A stretch of DNA of 46,388 nucleotides from a virus: positions 1 to 46,388 of the IMG/VR virus record IMGVR_UViG_3300027976_002058; one strand, given 5' to 3'. Below, one piece after another: positions 6,889 to 14,065 of this stretch. The notes under the pieces were generated by a model, which saw nothing but the letters and a program-made list of their open reading frames with translations, was not told the DNA's origin and did no database searches. Position numbers and translations under genes: made by a program. Every line of letters starts with the position of its first letter. Position 1 is the first letter of the stretch.

Positions 6889-6927
6889 GTGGGTGTTCCA
6901 ACAACGAAACTTTCGGGAGATGTGAAG

Positions 6928-7254
6928 ATGGCAGACAAGTTTGTTTCAGTGGTTCGTGGTGATGGCGAGCCTGGGCCTTTGTATGGTCCTTACGATTACA
7001 ACGAGGCCGAGCAGGTGTTGATTGCGGTATTGCAAAGCAATCGCACGGACAATGGCCCGGTGGAGATCACGGACAAAGTGAAGGAAGTCATCGAGTCGGA
7101 AGGCTCGTATTCCTTCTGGGGTGGTGGTGGCGTTTACATTGTCGAAGCCGAAGAATTCGTCAGTGACGAAGAAGAAGCTGAGGCCAAAGCTGAGGAACAG
7201 CGACGTGACGAGAAGAACGGACTCTATGGTGGCGCAGAAGATATTGCGAATTAG
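6928..7254 (+). CDS. Hypothetical acidic protein, 108 aa
   Basis: Starts MADKFVSVVRGDGEPGPLYG behind GGGAGATGTGAAG. Very acidic C-terminal helix (DEEEAEAKAEEQRRDEK). No family recognised. No element follows it; instead the GGTCGAACC motif leads to the next gene. Confidence 0.65.
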   Translation: MADKFVSVVRGDGEPGPLYGPYDYNEAEQVLIAVLQSNRTDNGPVEITDKVKEVIESEGSYSFWGGGGVYIVEAEEFVSDEEEAEAKAEEQRRDEKNGLYGGAEDIAN

Positions 7255-7264
7255 TTTGTGATTA

Positions 7265-7296
7265 GGTCGAACCAAATCGCTAATTCGCTCTCTTGG
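7265..7296 (+). promoter_or_regulatory. GGTCGAACC leader motif, copy 4
   Basis: GGTCGAACCAAAT, eight variable bases, CTCTCTTGG. CCAA and TTGG can pair around it. It stands in a leader that lacks the usual 18-bp element. Confidence 0.55.
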
Positions 7297-7335
7297 TATT
7301 TGTGAAACCTTCCTTCCTTGTTTGGAGAATGAATC

Positions 7336-7512
7336 ATGTGGGACTTGGGAACAATTGTTCGGATCAATCAGAAGGCTGCGGCGCAGGCTCGAAAGGGTTT
7401 GCCGGAGCGGGACGCTTTGTCCTTGGCGATTGCCAGCAAGTCGGACTTGAAGGACGAAGGTGAGATCATCACCTTGCCGCCTGCCGACTGTGCATGTTGT
7501 CGAGTGGCTTAA
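7336..7512 (+). CDS. Hypothetical protein, 58 aa, Cys-rich C-terminus
   Basis: MWDLGTIVRINQKAAAQARK ... ADCACCRVA, with a TTTGGAGAATG site. The three Cys near the end could bind metal or form a disulfide. Family unknown. Two strong hairpins follow. Confidence 0.55.
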   Translation: MWDLGTIVRINQKAAAQARKGLPERDALSLAIASKSDLKDEGEIITLPPADCACCRVA

Positions 7513-7523
7513 TACTTCTCCCC

Positions 7524-7578
7524 GTGGGCGTGGCACGATCTGTGCCACGCCCACCCCCTGCGATGTATTTAACAGGGG
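7524..7578 (+). other. Two adjacent strong hairpins
   Basis: GTGGGCGTGGCAC pairs perfectly with GTGCCACGCCCAC (13 bp, loop GATCT); immediately after, CCCCTG pairs with CAGGGG around 7561-7572. No T-run, so more likely an mRNA-stabilising or processing structure than a terminator. They replace the usual element before the next gene. Confidence 0.7.
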
Positions 7579-7589
7579 AGAGGAACAAC

Positions 7590-7982
7590 ATGAGAAATCA
7601 AGAATTGGGCAAGTTGTCTGTTGATGCTGGAGACGTTGTTTGTTTCAGCATGGACAGCGTGATGCGTTTGGCTGAGAAGCTGGGCGTGTCTGAGGATACG
7701 TTAATCCAGCGATATGATGGCGTCGAATGCGGGTTTGCTGCCGATGGAAACTACGGTGTGGACTCGCTGACGGCGGTTGATGTCGATGGGAGAACGTATT
7801 CTGTTGTGTTGATCGGTGGCGACCCGGAGAAATTCAAACGCTTTCTTAGCGAAGGCGATTCGACTTTCCATGAATTTTATACGGGTCATGCCCGTTATTC
7901 GGAAGTCGGGAAGGGCGAACAGTTCAATCGTAATTTGTTTGATGCCATTGCAGCGGAGTATCGGACGAAATTGATTAGTTAG
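7590..7982 (+). CDS. Hypothetical protein, 130 aa
   Basis: Start MRNQELGKLSVDAGDVV behind GGGGAGAGG. Residues 24-41 (VMRLAEKLGVSEDTLIQRY) look like a short helix-turn-helix-like segment; the rest is mixed. Function unknown. Stop is the TAG of the next element. Confidence 0.65.
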   Translation: MRNQELGKLSVDAGDVVCFSMDSVMRLAEKLGVSEDTLIQRYDGVECGFAADGNYGVDSLTAVDVDGRTYSVVLIGGDPEKFKRFLSEGDSTFHEFYTGHARYSEVGKGEQFNRNLFDAIAAEYRTKLIS

Positions 7983-7997
7983 TGTCAGTGTACCCTG
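7980..7997 (+). promoter_or_regulatory. 18-bp intergenic element, CAG type
   Basis: TAGTGTCAGTGTACCCTG. The leader GGTGT...ACACC forms a small hairpin before the AGGAA site of 8042. Confidence 0.8.
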
Positions 7998-8041
7998 GAG
8001 GGTGTGAAGACACTAACACCTTTTTAACAGGAAACAATGAC

Positions 8042-8404
8042 ATGAGTGGTTTGCCAAGCATCAGCAGCTATGGGCAGTACAGTTCCAACAACTATGGTGC
8101 GCACACCTTGAAAGTCGAGATTGGTCCGGTAACGGTGTGGTTCAGTTACACGACCCCTGTTGCCTTCCGTGCGCCTGGGACGCCGAAGATTGTTCGTGAG
8201 AACGACTGGGGTCCGACTACGAACAAGCATTTGAAGTGGATTGACGGGTTCACTTCAAAGGACAAGACCAGTGGTCGGGTGACTGGTGAGAAGTTCGAGC
8301 AACTCTGGGCAACGCACGTCAAGCCCTACTTCGACAAACCGGAGCCAACGGTTGAGCCGGGTATCTTCTCTGGCCTTGGCAACTTGCTGGACAGCAACAG
8401 CTAG
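8042..8404 (+). CDS. DUF8033-like conserved protein, 120 aa
   Basis: Contains SYGQYSSNNYGAHTLKVEIG, VWFSYTTPVAF and WGPTTNKHLKWIDG, a pattern I recall as a domain of unknown function (DUF8033-type) spread among phages, plasmids and planctomycetes; this is memory, not a search. No catalytic residues obvious. Followed by a terminator. Confidence 0.65.
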   Translation: MSGLPSISSYGQYSSNNYGAHTLKVEIGPVTVWFSYTTPVAFRAPGTPKIVRENDWGPTTNKHLKWIDGFTSKDKTSGRVTGEKFEQLWATHVKPYFDKPEPTVEPGIFSGLGNLLDSNS

Positions 8405-8417
8405 TGAGGGTCAATAA

Positions 8418-8446
8418 GGGGCAGCACTTGCTGCCCCTTTCTTTTT
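8418..8446 (+). terminator. Rho-independent terminator
   Basis: GGGGCAG-CACTTG-CTGCCCC followed by TTTCTTTTT. Confidence 0.85.
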
Positions 8447-8463
8447 AGTGTCAGTGTACCCTA
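8446..8463 (+). promoter_or_regulatory. 18-bp intergenic element, CAG type after a terminator
   Basis: Consensus copy; an exception to the rule that post-terminator copies carry AAT or ATT. Confidence 0.8.
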
Positions 8464-8501
8464 GTGGTTGTGAAACGAATCGACCCTTTGCGAGAACAAT
8501 C

Positions 8502-8963
8502 ATGGCAGAATATTATTTGCGGTTTTTGGCCAACGAAGACGAAGCTCAGATGACGGGCTACAAGTTTTCGTTTGACTTAGACACAAAGCCCGGTCCATTC
8601 AAATGGGATGTGGTTGTTACTCAGACTTTTCATCATGCTGAATATGAAGAAGCTCAACAGCCTAAAAACTTGAGTGTCGAAGAAGCCCGCAAGCTGTGGA
8701 AGATGCTGATTAACAGTGGCGACTTCGAGGAAGTTGTCGATAGTTTGGCTACGGTTTTGAACCGAGCCAAGTCAAATCATGGCTTTCTGACCATGCAAGA
8801 CATTAAGGTCATTGCCAAGGAAGATCGGCTGAAACAAATTCTGGTTCGTTGTGGCAACTGTCGGTTTCTTGCAGCGGCACAAGATGTTAAGCATTTGATT
8901 GATATTATTGAGCGTGACGGCAAGGACCACGTTCGGGACGTATCATTGCCAGCGACCAAGTAG
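8502..8963 (+). CDS. Hypothetical protein, 153 aa
   Basis: MAEYYLRFLANEDE..., with GCGAGAAC site. Contains DTKPGPFKWDV; a similar HTKPGPFRWGC occurs in the 143-aa product at 11578, suggesting a distant paralogue or shared motif. A CGNC pair (RCGNCRFL) may bind metal. Function unknown. Confidence 0.65.
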   Translation: MAEYYLRFLANEDEAQMTGYKFSFDLDTKPGPFKWDVVVTQTFHHAEYEEAQQPKNLSVEEARKLWKMLINSGDFEEVVDSLATVLNRAKSNHGFLTMQDIKVIAKEDRLKQILVRCGNCRFLAAAQDVKHLIDIIERDGKDHVRDVSLPATK

Positions 8964-8978
8964 TGTCAGTGTACCCTA
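8961..8978 (+). promoter_or_regulatory. 18-bp intergenic element, CAG type
   Basis: Consensus; TAG stops the 153-aa gene. The flank GTGGG pairs with CCCAC 8 nt later, giving a leader hairpin. Confidence 0.8.
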
Positions 8979-9015
8979 GTGGGTGTAACAGCCCACTTCT
9001 TTTGCGGAGAGTAAA

Positions 9016-9540
9016 ATGACGAAGGAATACAGAGAACGCTACGGTACGCATTGGGACATTCGCACCCCGCTTGAAGTGATTGCGGTGCTGGAAACAGCCC
9101 GGTCGAATCGCACGAGGCTGCACATCAGCCTTGGGCATACGAACAACGACGAAGGCAAGCTGGGGCTTGATTGGCTCGAAGAGCACATGCACCACGGCTA
9201 CATTGGACGAAGCACTGGAACTGTGAAGATACCCCTGCTAGTCAACAATGCCCGGAGCATGGGTGGGCCAGGATTGCTTGACCATTGTATTGTCCGCATT
9301 CGCACCAGTGCTGGCATACGAACAGTGCTGTGGCAACATCCGAATTATCATCACGGCAAGGTGACGATTCATCGCAAGCCGATCCCTCTGGAATATCCGG
9401 GTGGCGTATTGACGGTGGAAGTTCGCCGGGATGGGCAGGAACAGGCAGCGTTCAAAGATATGGCTTCAGCCCGCCGCTATGTCAACAAGTTGGGGTTACA
9501 GGCTGAAATTGTCAACTCACTAGAGGCGGCATTGGCTTAG
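9016..9540 (+). CDS. Hypothetical protein, 174 aa
   Basis: TTTGCGGAGAG site. Product MTKEYRERYGTHWDIRTPLE...; many His residues (EEHMHHGYIG, QHPNYHHGKV). No family recognised. Stop is the TAG of the next element. Confidence 0.65.
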   Translation: MTKEYRERYGTHWDIRTPLEVIAVLETARSNRTRLHISLGHTNNDEGKLGLDWLEEHMHHGYIGRSTGTVKIPLLVNNARSMGGPGLLDHCIVRIRTSAGIRTVLWQHPNYHHGKVTIHRKPIPLEYPGGVLTVEVRRDGQEQAAFKDMASARRYVNKLGLQAEIVNSLEAALA

Positions 9541-9555
9541 TGTCAGTGTACCCTA
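9538..9555 (+). promoter_or_regulatory. 18-bp intergenic element, CAG type
   Basis: Consensus; TAG stops the 174-aa gene; next start 9590 with ACAGGAGAA. Confidence 0.8.
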
Positions 9556-9589
9556 GTGGGTGTCAGTACAAAACACAGGAGAATCAAAG

Positions 9590-9796
9590 ATGGATGCGGA
9601 CTTCATTGTGAACACGGCTGGTGGCAGTGTTTGGACGTTCGAGCCGGTCACTGAGACTGCGAAGAACTTCACTGGCACCGACCTTGACGTTCAGGACTGG
9701 CAGTGGTTGGGCAAAGCCTTCGGCGTGGATGCTCGCATTGCCAACGAATTGGTGAGTTCCCTTGAAGATGAAGGATTCGTTTTGGAAATTCGCTAA
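9590..9796 (+). CDS. Hypothetical protein, 68 aa
   Basis: MDADFIVNTAGGSVWTFEPV..., then DVQDWQWLGKAFGVDARIA. No family recognised. A short hairpin AAGGG/CCCTT follows the stop. Confidence 0.6.
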   Translation: MDADFIVNTAGGSVWTFEPVTETAKNFTGTDLDVQDWQWLGKAFGVDARIANELVSSLEDEGFVLEIR

Positions 9797-9821
9797 GGGT
9801 TAGCTGCCCTTGGCGAGACAC

Positions 9822-9875
9822 GGCGGTAGTTTAATTGGTCAGAATGTTGCTCCCAGCAAGGTTCGAGTCCTTCTG
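9822..9875 (+). pseudogene. tRNA-Gly-like remnant
   Basis: GCGGTAGTTTAATTGGTCAG matches the start and D arm of tRNA-Gly genes, TTGC-TCCCA-GCAA could be a collapsed anticodon arm with CCC, and AAGG-TTCGAGT-CCTT is a T arm, but the variable region is gone and the acceptor does not pair. Degenerate tRNA or tRNA-like processing signal. Confidence 0.4.
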
Positions 9876-9910
9876 AGGAAAAGTGGTTGTTATTAGCTAC
9901 AACAATTAAC

Positions 9911-9965
9911 TCCCCTTTGCATGGTGTAACGGGCGACGGTGTGGGTTCGATTCCCATTCGCTGTG
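9911..9965 (+). pseudogene. tRNA-like remnant lacking the anticodon arm
   Basis: CCCCTTTGCATGGTGTAACGG resembles a D-arm side and GTGGG-TTCGATT-CCCAT is a perfect T arm, but only a few bases lie between them, so the anticodon arm is missing. No pairing acceptor found. Confidence 0.4.
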
Positions 9966-9967
9966 TT

Positions 9968-9985
9968 TAGTGTCAGTGTACCCTA
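9968..9985 (+). promoter_or_regulatory. 18-bp intergenic element, CAG type
   Basis: Consensus copy right after the tRNA-like remnant; next start 10026. Confidence 0.8.
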
Positions 9986-10025
9986 TGGGGCGTGTCGAGA
10001 AACATCCTCTTTTGGAGAACGCAGT

Positions 10026-10523
10026 ATGTTGAAGTCGGAATGTCGGATTGGAACCAAGGTTTACTTTGGTCGTGAGAACGGTGAGCGGACGTTGGGTGAG
10101 ATTGTGAAGCTGAACCCAACCAAGGCCAAAGTGAAGGCTTTGGAACAGCGGAGCAACGGTCGTGGATCGACTGCTGGTGCGGTATGGGGTGTTCCTTATT
10201 CTATGTTGACGCTTGCTGTCGTCGGCGTGGGTTCGGCACCGTTTCCTGCTCCCAAGGAAAAGGTTGAACTGGTCTACAAACCGTTCGATCATATCGAGAA
10301 TTTGATTCTTGAAGCCATCCTGTCTGTTTACATCGCACTGTCGCCGGAGAACTTGAGCGCAGATGGCGAGCTACCGTTTTCTGTTGTCGTGCCGAAAAGG
10401 AACGCACTGAATCGTCAGCTTCGGGGACTCAATTCGGCTTTTGGTCGGGAAGTGGACGAAGCCGAGGTTTACGGCTGGCGGGGCAGCAAGACTGCATACG
10501 AGAATACCCGCAAAAAGGCATAG
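10026..10523 (+). CDS. Hypothetical protein, 165 aa
   Basis: MLKSECRIGTKVYFGRENGE at the N-terminus suggests a small SH3/KOW-like barrel; then AVWGVPYSML and a helical C-terminus with KRNALNRQLRGLNSAFGREVD. Function unknown. A terminator follows. Confidence 0.6.
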   Translation: MLKSECRIGTKVYFGRENGERTLGEIVKLNPTKAKVKALEQRSNGRGSTAGAVWGVPYSMLTLAVVGVGSAPFPAPKEKVELVYKPFDHIENLILEAILSVYIALSPENLSADGELPFSVVVPKRNALNRQLRGLNSAFGREVDEAEVYGWRGSKTAYENTRKKA

Positions 10524-10530
10524 TCACCGA

Positions 10531-10559
10531 AAGGCAGGGGAATCACCCCTGCCTTTTTT
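10531..10559 (+). terminator. Rho-independent terminator
   Basis: AAGGCAGGGG-AATCA-CCCCTGCCTT with a T-run. Confidence 0.9.
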
Positions 10560-10573
10560 GTTGCGCAAATCGG

Positions 10574-10591
10574 TAGTGTAATTGTACCCTA
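10574..10591 (+). promoter_or_regulatory. 18-bp intergenic element, AAT type after a terminator
   Basis: TAGTGTAATTGTACCCTA; drives the structured non-coding stretch that follows rather than an obvious gene. Confidence 0.85.
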
Positions 10592-10696
10592 GTGGTCGGT
10601 GATGCAGCGGACTCCGCTGGGCAGCTTGCAAGTCAGTGCGGTGAGAAACCGAGAAACGCTGGGCGAATAGCATACCGCAGCATCACTACTGCGAAT
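10592..10696 (+). ncRNA. Candidate structured RNA, about 95 nt
   Basis: No convincing reading frame. GTGATGC (10599-10605) pairs with GCATCAC (10680-10686); inside, AGCGG-ACT-CCGCT is a hairpin and TGCGGT (10637) pairs with ACCGCA (10674), stacking on the outer stem. The 7-bp closing stem and branched fold recall a tRNA-sized cloverleaf, but there is no T-loop signature. Family unknown. Confidence 0.5.
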
Positions 10697-10714
10697 TAGT
10701 GTCAGTGTACCCTA
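10697..10714 (+). promoter_or_regulatory. 18-bp intergenic element, CAG type
   Basis: Consensus copy between the structured RNA and the 50-aa gene; TGTGGAGAA follows at once. Confidence 0.8.
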
Positions 10715-10727
10715 TGTGGAGAAGCCG

Positions 10728-10880
10728 ATGTGGTTTGTGATTCAAGATGATGACGGACCATTTCTGACAAATGAAACCCCTTCGGAAACAGACGTTATTC
10801 TGTTTCAAGGCAACATTGTTGAAGCAGAGATTGCTTTGCAACGAGCCTGCAAAGATTGGGAAAGCGAACTAGACGAATAA
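10728..10880 (+). CDS. Hypothetical acidic protein, 50 aa
   Basis: MWFVIQDDDGPFLTNETPSE ... KDWESELDE, with GGAGAAGCCG as ribosome site. The pattern of a strand followed by one helix is typical of tiny phage proteins. Family unknown. Confidence 0.6.
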   Translation: MWFVIQDDDGPFLTNETPSETDVILFQGNIVEAEIALQRACKDWESELDE

Positions 10881-10897
10881 ATGAACGGGAGTTTCCA

Positions 10898-11329
10898 ATG
10901 AGCGATGCGTTTGTCAGTATAACAAAGCACGAAGGGGAAGCGGTTATTGAAGTTGACTTCAATAACCGCCAACAAGGATCGTCGTTTTTCCCTTTGACGA
11001 AAAGAGGGTGCATTGAGGCCGGAAAATGGTTACATCGTCTTGGGGTAGGAAGCTGGCTTAACAGTTCCAGCGTGGATTCCCCAAGAGAAGTCAAGAAGAG
11101 TTTCCGGCACAACGTCAGCGACTTGATGGATGAGGGCTACCGCCAATTGGTTTTGCCGGAAGTTGTGAAGGCTGAACGGGTTGGGGAATACGAGATTCGT
11201 GGCAATCAGCATATTGCCATTGCAATCAACGTGAACGATCCGAAGGATGCCCATTACTTCACAATTGATCCAGAAGTGAACAACGACGCTTTCATTCGTG
11301 CTTGTGGCTGGGCATATCCCGGCATTTAG
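10898..11329 (+). CDS. Hypothetical protein, 143 aa
   Basis: MSDAFVSITKHEGEAVIEVD..., with a GGGAGTTTCC site and only 17 bases after the 50-aa gene, so co-transcribed. Contains FFPLTKRGCIEAGKWLHRLG. Function unknown. Confidence 0.65.
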   Translation: MSDAFVSITKHEGEAVIEVDFNNRQQGSSFFPLTKRGCIEAGKWLHRLGVGSWLNSSSVDSPREVKKSFRHNVSDLMDEGYRQLVLPEVVKAERVGEYEIRGNQHIAIAINVNDPKDAHYFTIDPEVNNDAFIRACGWAYPGI

Positions 11330-11344
11330 TGTCAGTGTACCCTA
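11327..11344 (+). promoter_or_regulatory. 18-bp intergenic element, CAG type
   Basis: Consensus; TAG stops the 143-aa gene; next start 11362 uses GGGTAGGAG. Confidence 0.8.
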
Positions 11345-11361
11345 GAGGGTAGGAGAACAAC

Positions 11362-11559
11362 ATGCCAATGCCAAAAGACGGCACAGTGTTAAATGGAGCC
11401 TTTTGGCTAAACGGGGAATCATGGTTAATCATGGAACCCGGCTTGCCATTGAACCAATATCTTGCTGATTCACTGCAAGAGCAGCGGCAATACATTGAAC
11501 GGCTGACCAAGAGGGCCGACGATTTGGAGAAGTGGTTGGCTAGTGTCAGTGTACCCTAG
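11362..11559 (+). CDS. Hypothetical protein, 65 aa, ends inside the element
   Basis: MPMPKDGTVLNGAFWLNGES..., then a helix LQEQRQYIERLTKRADDLEKWL. Unlike most neighbours its frame misses the first TAG of the element and reads AGT GTC AGT GTA CCC TAG, so the last residues SVSVP are element-encoded. Confidence 0.6.
   Translation: MPMPKDGTVLNGAFWLNGESWLIMEPGLPLNQYLADSLQEQRQYIERLTKRADDLEKWLASVSVP
11541..11558 (+). promoter_or_regulatory. 18-bp intergenic element, CAG type
   Basis: Consensus; encodes SVSVP and the distal TAG stop of the 65-aa gene; next start 11578. Confidence 0.8.
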
Positions 11560-11577
11560 AGGGCAGGAGAACAAAAC

Positions 11578-12009
11578 ATGACAAGTCCTTGGAACGTGGT
11601 TGAATTGTTCGAGAAGCTAAAGGGCAACAGCAACATGAGTTTGGCAGAAGCCGACAAGTTGTTGCGAACTGCGGGATATTTGCGAGGGGATTGGGACTAT
11701 TTGAAGGACCACCACTTTGCGAAGTACGTTTATTTCGACATCAACACCTTGGAAGACGTAGAAGCCTTCCTTGTGAAGCTGGACAAGGACAACGTGGATC
11801 ACACGAAGCCCGGACCATTTCGATGGGGTTGCTCGAAAGCCAGGGGGATTCGGTCGTACTTGGAAAAAGACTTCTGGAAAGAAGATGCCGATCGGTTAAG
11901 GGCAGCAATTTCCCACAATCGTCGAATTTGCTGTTCCTGCCATGAAGTAGGGTCATTCAAGCGGCGGGACGAATTGCCCCCAAAACATGAGGAGCGATTC
12001 CGAGGTTAG
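11578..12009 (+). CDS. Hypothetical protein, 143 aa
   Basis: MTSPWNVVELFEKLKGNSNM...; shares a KPGPFRW motif with the 153-aa product at 8502. C-terminal RRICCSCHEVGS has a possible metal-binding Cys/His cluster. Family unknown. Confidence 0.65.
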   Translation: MTSPWNVVELFEKLKGNSNMSLAEADKLLRTAGYLRGDWDYLKDHHFAKYVYFDINTLEDVEAFLVKLDKDNVDHTKPGPFRWGCSKARGIRSYLEKDFWKEDADRLRAAISHNRRICCSCHEVGSFKRRDELPPKHEERFRG

Positions 12010-12024
12010 TGTCAGTGTACCCTA
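12007..12024 (+). promoter_or_regulatory. 18-bp intergenic element, CAG type
   Basis: Consensus; TAG stops the 143-aa gene; next start 12060. Confidence 0.8.
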
Positions 12025-12059
12025 TGGGTTGTGAACTCGAAACTAGAACGGAGAAAACA

Positions 12060-12773
12060 ATGAATGACCTTGAAGTTGCGTTGAACAATGAGTTGACCAA
12101 CGTGTTGGGAGCAAAGTACAACTGGTTGGGGGTGATTGCAGGCACGGTTGGTCGTCGGGCATCTTCCTTCGCTGCTCACAAGAACGGCTTGCTGGAAGAC
12201 GTGGTGACTGACGTGACTGGCGACATCATCATTCAGGCACGGGATGGCACGTTGTCCAAAGCGGTGATTCGGGCCAAAGAAGCATCGAAGACCGAGGCTG
12301 AATTGGTTGACAACCTACGAATCGTCGTGATGAAGGCAGCGTATTTTCGAGCCAGTGACGCCATGAAGTGGCGTTACCGAAGTTCGACTCAGTTCAGTCA
12401 AGTGGCTGGGGAAACTCGCTACGACAACTTCTCTGAGTTGATTCCAGCACGTTCAGAAGCCGAAAGTGAATTCGGTACGCCGGATTATGTGAAGCTGTTG
12501 ATCGACGAACTGGAATTGATGGCGCTCGCCGAAGAATGGGGTGGCAAAGGGCAGTTCAAACACAATGCCAAACGACTTCGGTTTGCCAAGGAAATTGTCA
12601 GGGATCGGGTGGCTGGGATGAGCATCAGACCGTTGTGTAAGAAGTACGGACTGAAAAGAGGGTCAACGGCGGCTGCGATTCTGCACGACATTGAACAGGC
12701 ACTTGTCCGGGTTGCCCGGAAGTCCAAAGACTCCACCTTGATTCGTGGAACTCGTGGAATGGTTGAGGTCTAG
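12060..12773 (+). CDS. Putative distant sigma-like DNA-binding protein, 237 aa
   Basis: Starts behind CGGAGAAAACA. Residues 45-60 (LEDVVTDVTGDIIIQA) and 84-107 (DNLRIVV..AAYFRASDAMKWRYR) are laid out like region 2 of an ECF-type sigma factor, and 184-211 (VAGMSIRPLCKKYGLK and following) like a C-terminal helix-turn-helix. If correct it could direct host RNA polymerase to phage promoters, perhaps the repeated element; this is inference. It could equally be a replication or regulatory protein with one HTH. Confidence 0.45.
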   Translation: MNDLEVALNNELTNVLGAKYNWLGVIAGTVGRRASSFAAHKNGLLEDVVTDVTGDIIIQARDGTLSKAVIRAKEASKTEAELVDNLRIVVMKAAYFRASDAMKWRYRSSTQFSQVAGETRYDNFSELIPARSEAESEFGTPDYVKLLIDELELMALAEEWGGKGQFKHNAKRLRFAKEIVRDRVAGMSIRPLCKKYGLKRGSTAAAILHDIEQALVRVARKSKDSTLIRGTRGMVEV

Positions 12774-12788
12774 TGTCAGTGTACCCTA
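12771..12788 (+). promoter_or_regulatory. 18-bp intergenic element, CAG type
   Basis: Consensus; TAG stops the sigma-like gene. The flank TAGTGGGT pairs with ACCCACTA 5 nt later: a strong leader hairpin. Confidence 0.82.
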
Positions 12789-12831
12789 GTGGGTGTAATA
12801 ACCCACTAGGCTTCTGGGAGATTAGTGTATT

Positions 12832-13116
12832 ATGGCTAAGCGAATAAGAAAGATTGAGACTGAAGTGTGCGACATGCAGTACCCGTTGCCGGGGGATGAA
12901 CAAGGTGACGACGATGAAGACAAGTTCGTCAACGAGACGGAAGAGGCAGTGGTCGGCTTGATCGTTGCGGGTTTGACAAAAGAGAGGTTCAAGAACTGGT
13001 TCAACGGCCAGGAATTTGAAGATTGGATTTCTGGTCATGCCGATGCGAAGTCCGATGCCGAGATCAATCAGAAGGTGATGGACTTGTTTCGAGTTCGTCA
13101 AATGTTGGGCGGTTAG
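12832..13116 (+). CDS. Hypothetical acidic protein, 94 aa
   Basis: MAKRIRKIETEVCDMQYPLP, then an acidic stretch (DEQGDDDEDKFVNETEEA) and helices. No clear ribosome site before the ATG except GGGAG 20 bases upstream. Family unknown. Confidence 0.6.
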   Translation: MAKRIRKIETEVCDMQYPLPGDEQGDDDEDKFVNETEEAVVGLIVAGLTKERFKNWFNGQEFEDWISGHADAKSDAEINQKVMDLFRVRQMLGG

Positions 13117-13131
13117 TGTCAGTGTACCCTA
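13114..13131 (+). promoter_or_regulatory. 18-bp intergenic element with a long leader
   Basis: Consensus; TAG stops the 94-aa gene. TAGTGGGT at its end can pair with ACCCACTA near 13233, closing a leader of about 110 nt. Confidence 0.8.
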
Positions 13132-13276
13132 GTGGGTGTGATGCGGGGCGAACCGGGTCAACGAAAGTTCCCGGACGTTCCCGATTCAAAGTAGCACCTG
13201 CAAGCCGATCCTGATGGGGAAAAGAGTAATTAACCCACTACCTGTTGGGGTCGGCGGCTTTTTCAAGGAAACGAAC

Positions 13277-13603
13277 ATGCGATTGCGTTACGACTATTCA
13301 ACAAAGATGTGCCAAGATCGGTTCGGAAGAATCGAAAAACTTGGCAAGATCAAGTTGGTGCGGGGTTATCGCTACTTTGGCCGGTACAACACGAGCCATG
13401 AAGCGGTGCTAGTTGTCGGAGAGAACGGCACCGCACGCTTCGGCGGGTTGTTGTGGGGTTATGGCGGCGAAGGCCCACGGGGATTGCGGGAATTGCTTCT
13501 GAAGCTGAATGTTCCAAAAGAACAAGCCGAGAGCATTGCCTTCAATACGCCTCGAAAAGATGAAGTTGGAGAAGACTGGCGGCTTGTGTTGCCTGTTGAG
13601 TGA
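13277..13603 (+). CDS. Hypothetical protein, 108 aa
   Basis: MRLRYDYSTKMCQDRFGRIE behind AAGGAAACG; Arg/Gly/Tyr-rich (VRGYRYFGRYNTS, FGGLLWGYGGEGPRG). The 145-nt leader may be regulatory. Function unknown. Confidence 0.6.
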   Translation: MRLRYDYSTKMCQDRFGRIEKLGKIKLVRGYRYFGRYNTSHEAVLVVGENGTARFGGLLWGYGGEGPRGLRELLLKLNVPKEQAESIAFNTPRKDEVGEDWRLVLPVE

Positions 13604-13624
13604 CCATGTTTTACCGAATGGGCG

Positions 13625-13642
13625 TCGTGTCAGTGTACCCTA
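13625..13642 (+). promoter_or_regulatory. 18-bp intergenic element, TCGTGTCAG variant
   Basis: TCGTGTCAGTGTACCCTA; lacks the TAG because the gene upstream stops earlier with TGA, which supports the TAG being selected for translation stop in other copies. Confidence 0.75.
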
Positions 13643-13688
13643 GTGGATGTGCTGAGTGATGTTTCAAAACCTTGAGTGGAGAGATCGA

Positions 13689-13958
13689 ATGAGCAAGTCG
13701 AACGAGGTAGTTGTTGTTGGTGGTCGTGGTCGTCCTGAGCAGTACGGTGCTGGTTTCATCCGGGCCTTCAAGTCCATCGTGCGAAAGCACGGTTTGCTGG
13801 CTGGTCGGGAAATCATCAACGCCAATGGCGTGACGGTCGGCGGTAAGCATCGGGACGTGAGCATCAGCTTGCCAACCCTGAGCAAGTACGTCAAACGTGC
13901 CGAAGTCGGTGGCAAGAGCGTCGAACTGAAGCGAGGTCGTCCGGTCAAAGCTGCCTAA
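13689..13958 (+). CDS. AT-hook-like small DNA-binding protein, 89 aa
   Basis: Start MSKSNEVVVVGG behind GTGGAGAGATCGA. GRGRP (12-16) and KRGRP (81-85) are AT-hook cores, which insert into the minor groove of A/T-rich DNA, flanking a middle that could be a helix-turn-helix (VSISLPTLSKYVKRAE). A role in genome organisation or regulation is plausible. Confidence 0.55.
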   Translation: MSKSNEVVVVGGRGRPEQYGAGFIRAFKSIVRKHGLLAGREIINANGVTVGGKHRDVSISLPTLSKYVKRAEVGGKSVELKRGRPVKAA

Positions 13959-13975
13959 ACCCTTCGGGGTCTGCG

Positions 13976-14065
13976 GGGCAGGGGAATGGTCCCCTGCCCT
14001 AAATAGGGCGCTTGGCCTAGCCGAGCAATAGCGATACCCAAAGTTAAATCTTCGGGCGGTTTTTT
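13976..14065 (+). terminator. Hairpin cluster ending in a terminator
   Basis: GGGCAGGGG-AATGGT-CCCCTGCCC (13976-13999), then CTTGGC-CTA-GCCGAG, then CCCAAAG-TTAAAT-CTTCGGG followed by CGGTTTTTT. The last is a plausible rho-independent terminator; the middle has faint tRNA-like traits that I could not fold into a cloverleaf. Confidence 0.65.

Noticed and set aside
13990-14065. Another tRNA gene
   Set aside because: Some tRNA-like strings occur, but no acceptor or T arm pairs; two hairpins and a terminator explain the stretch better.
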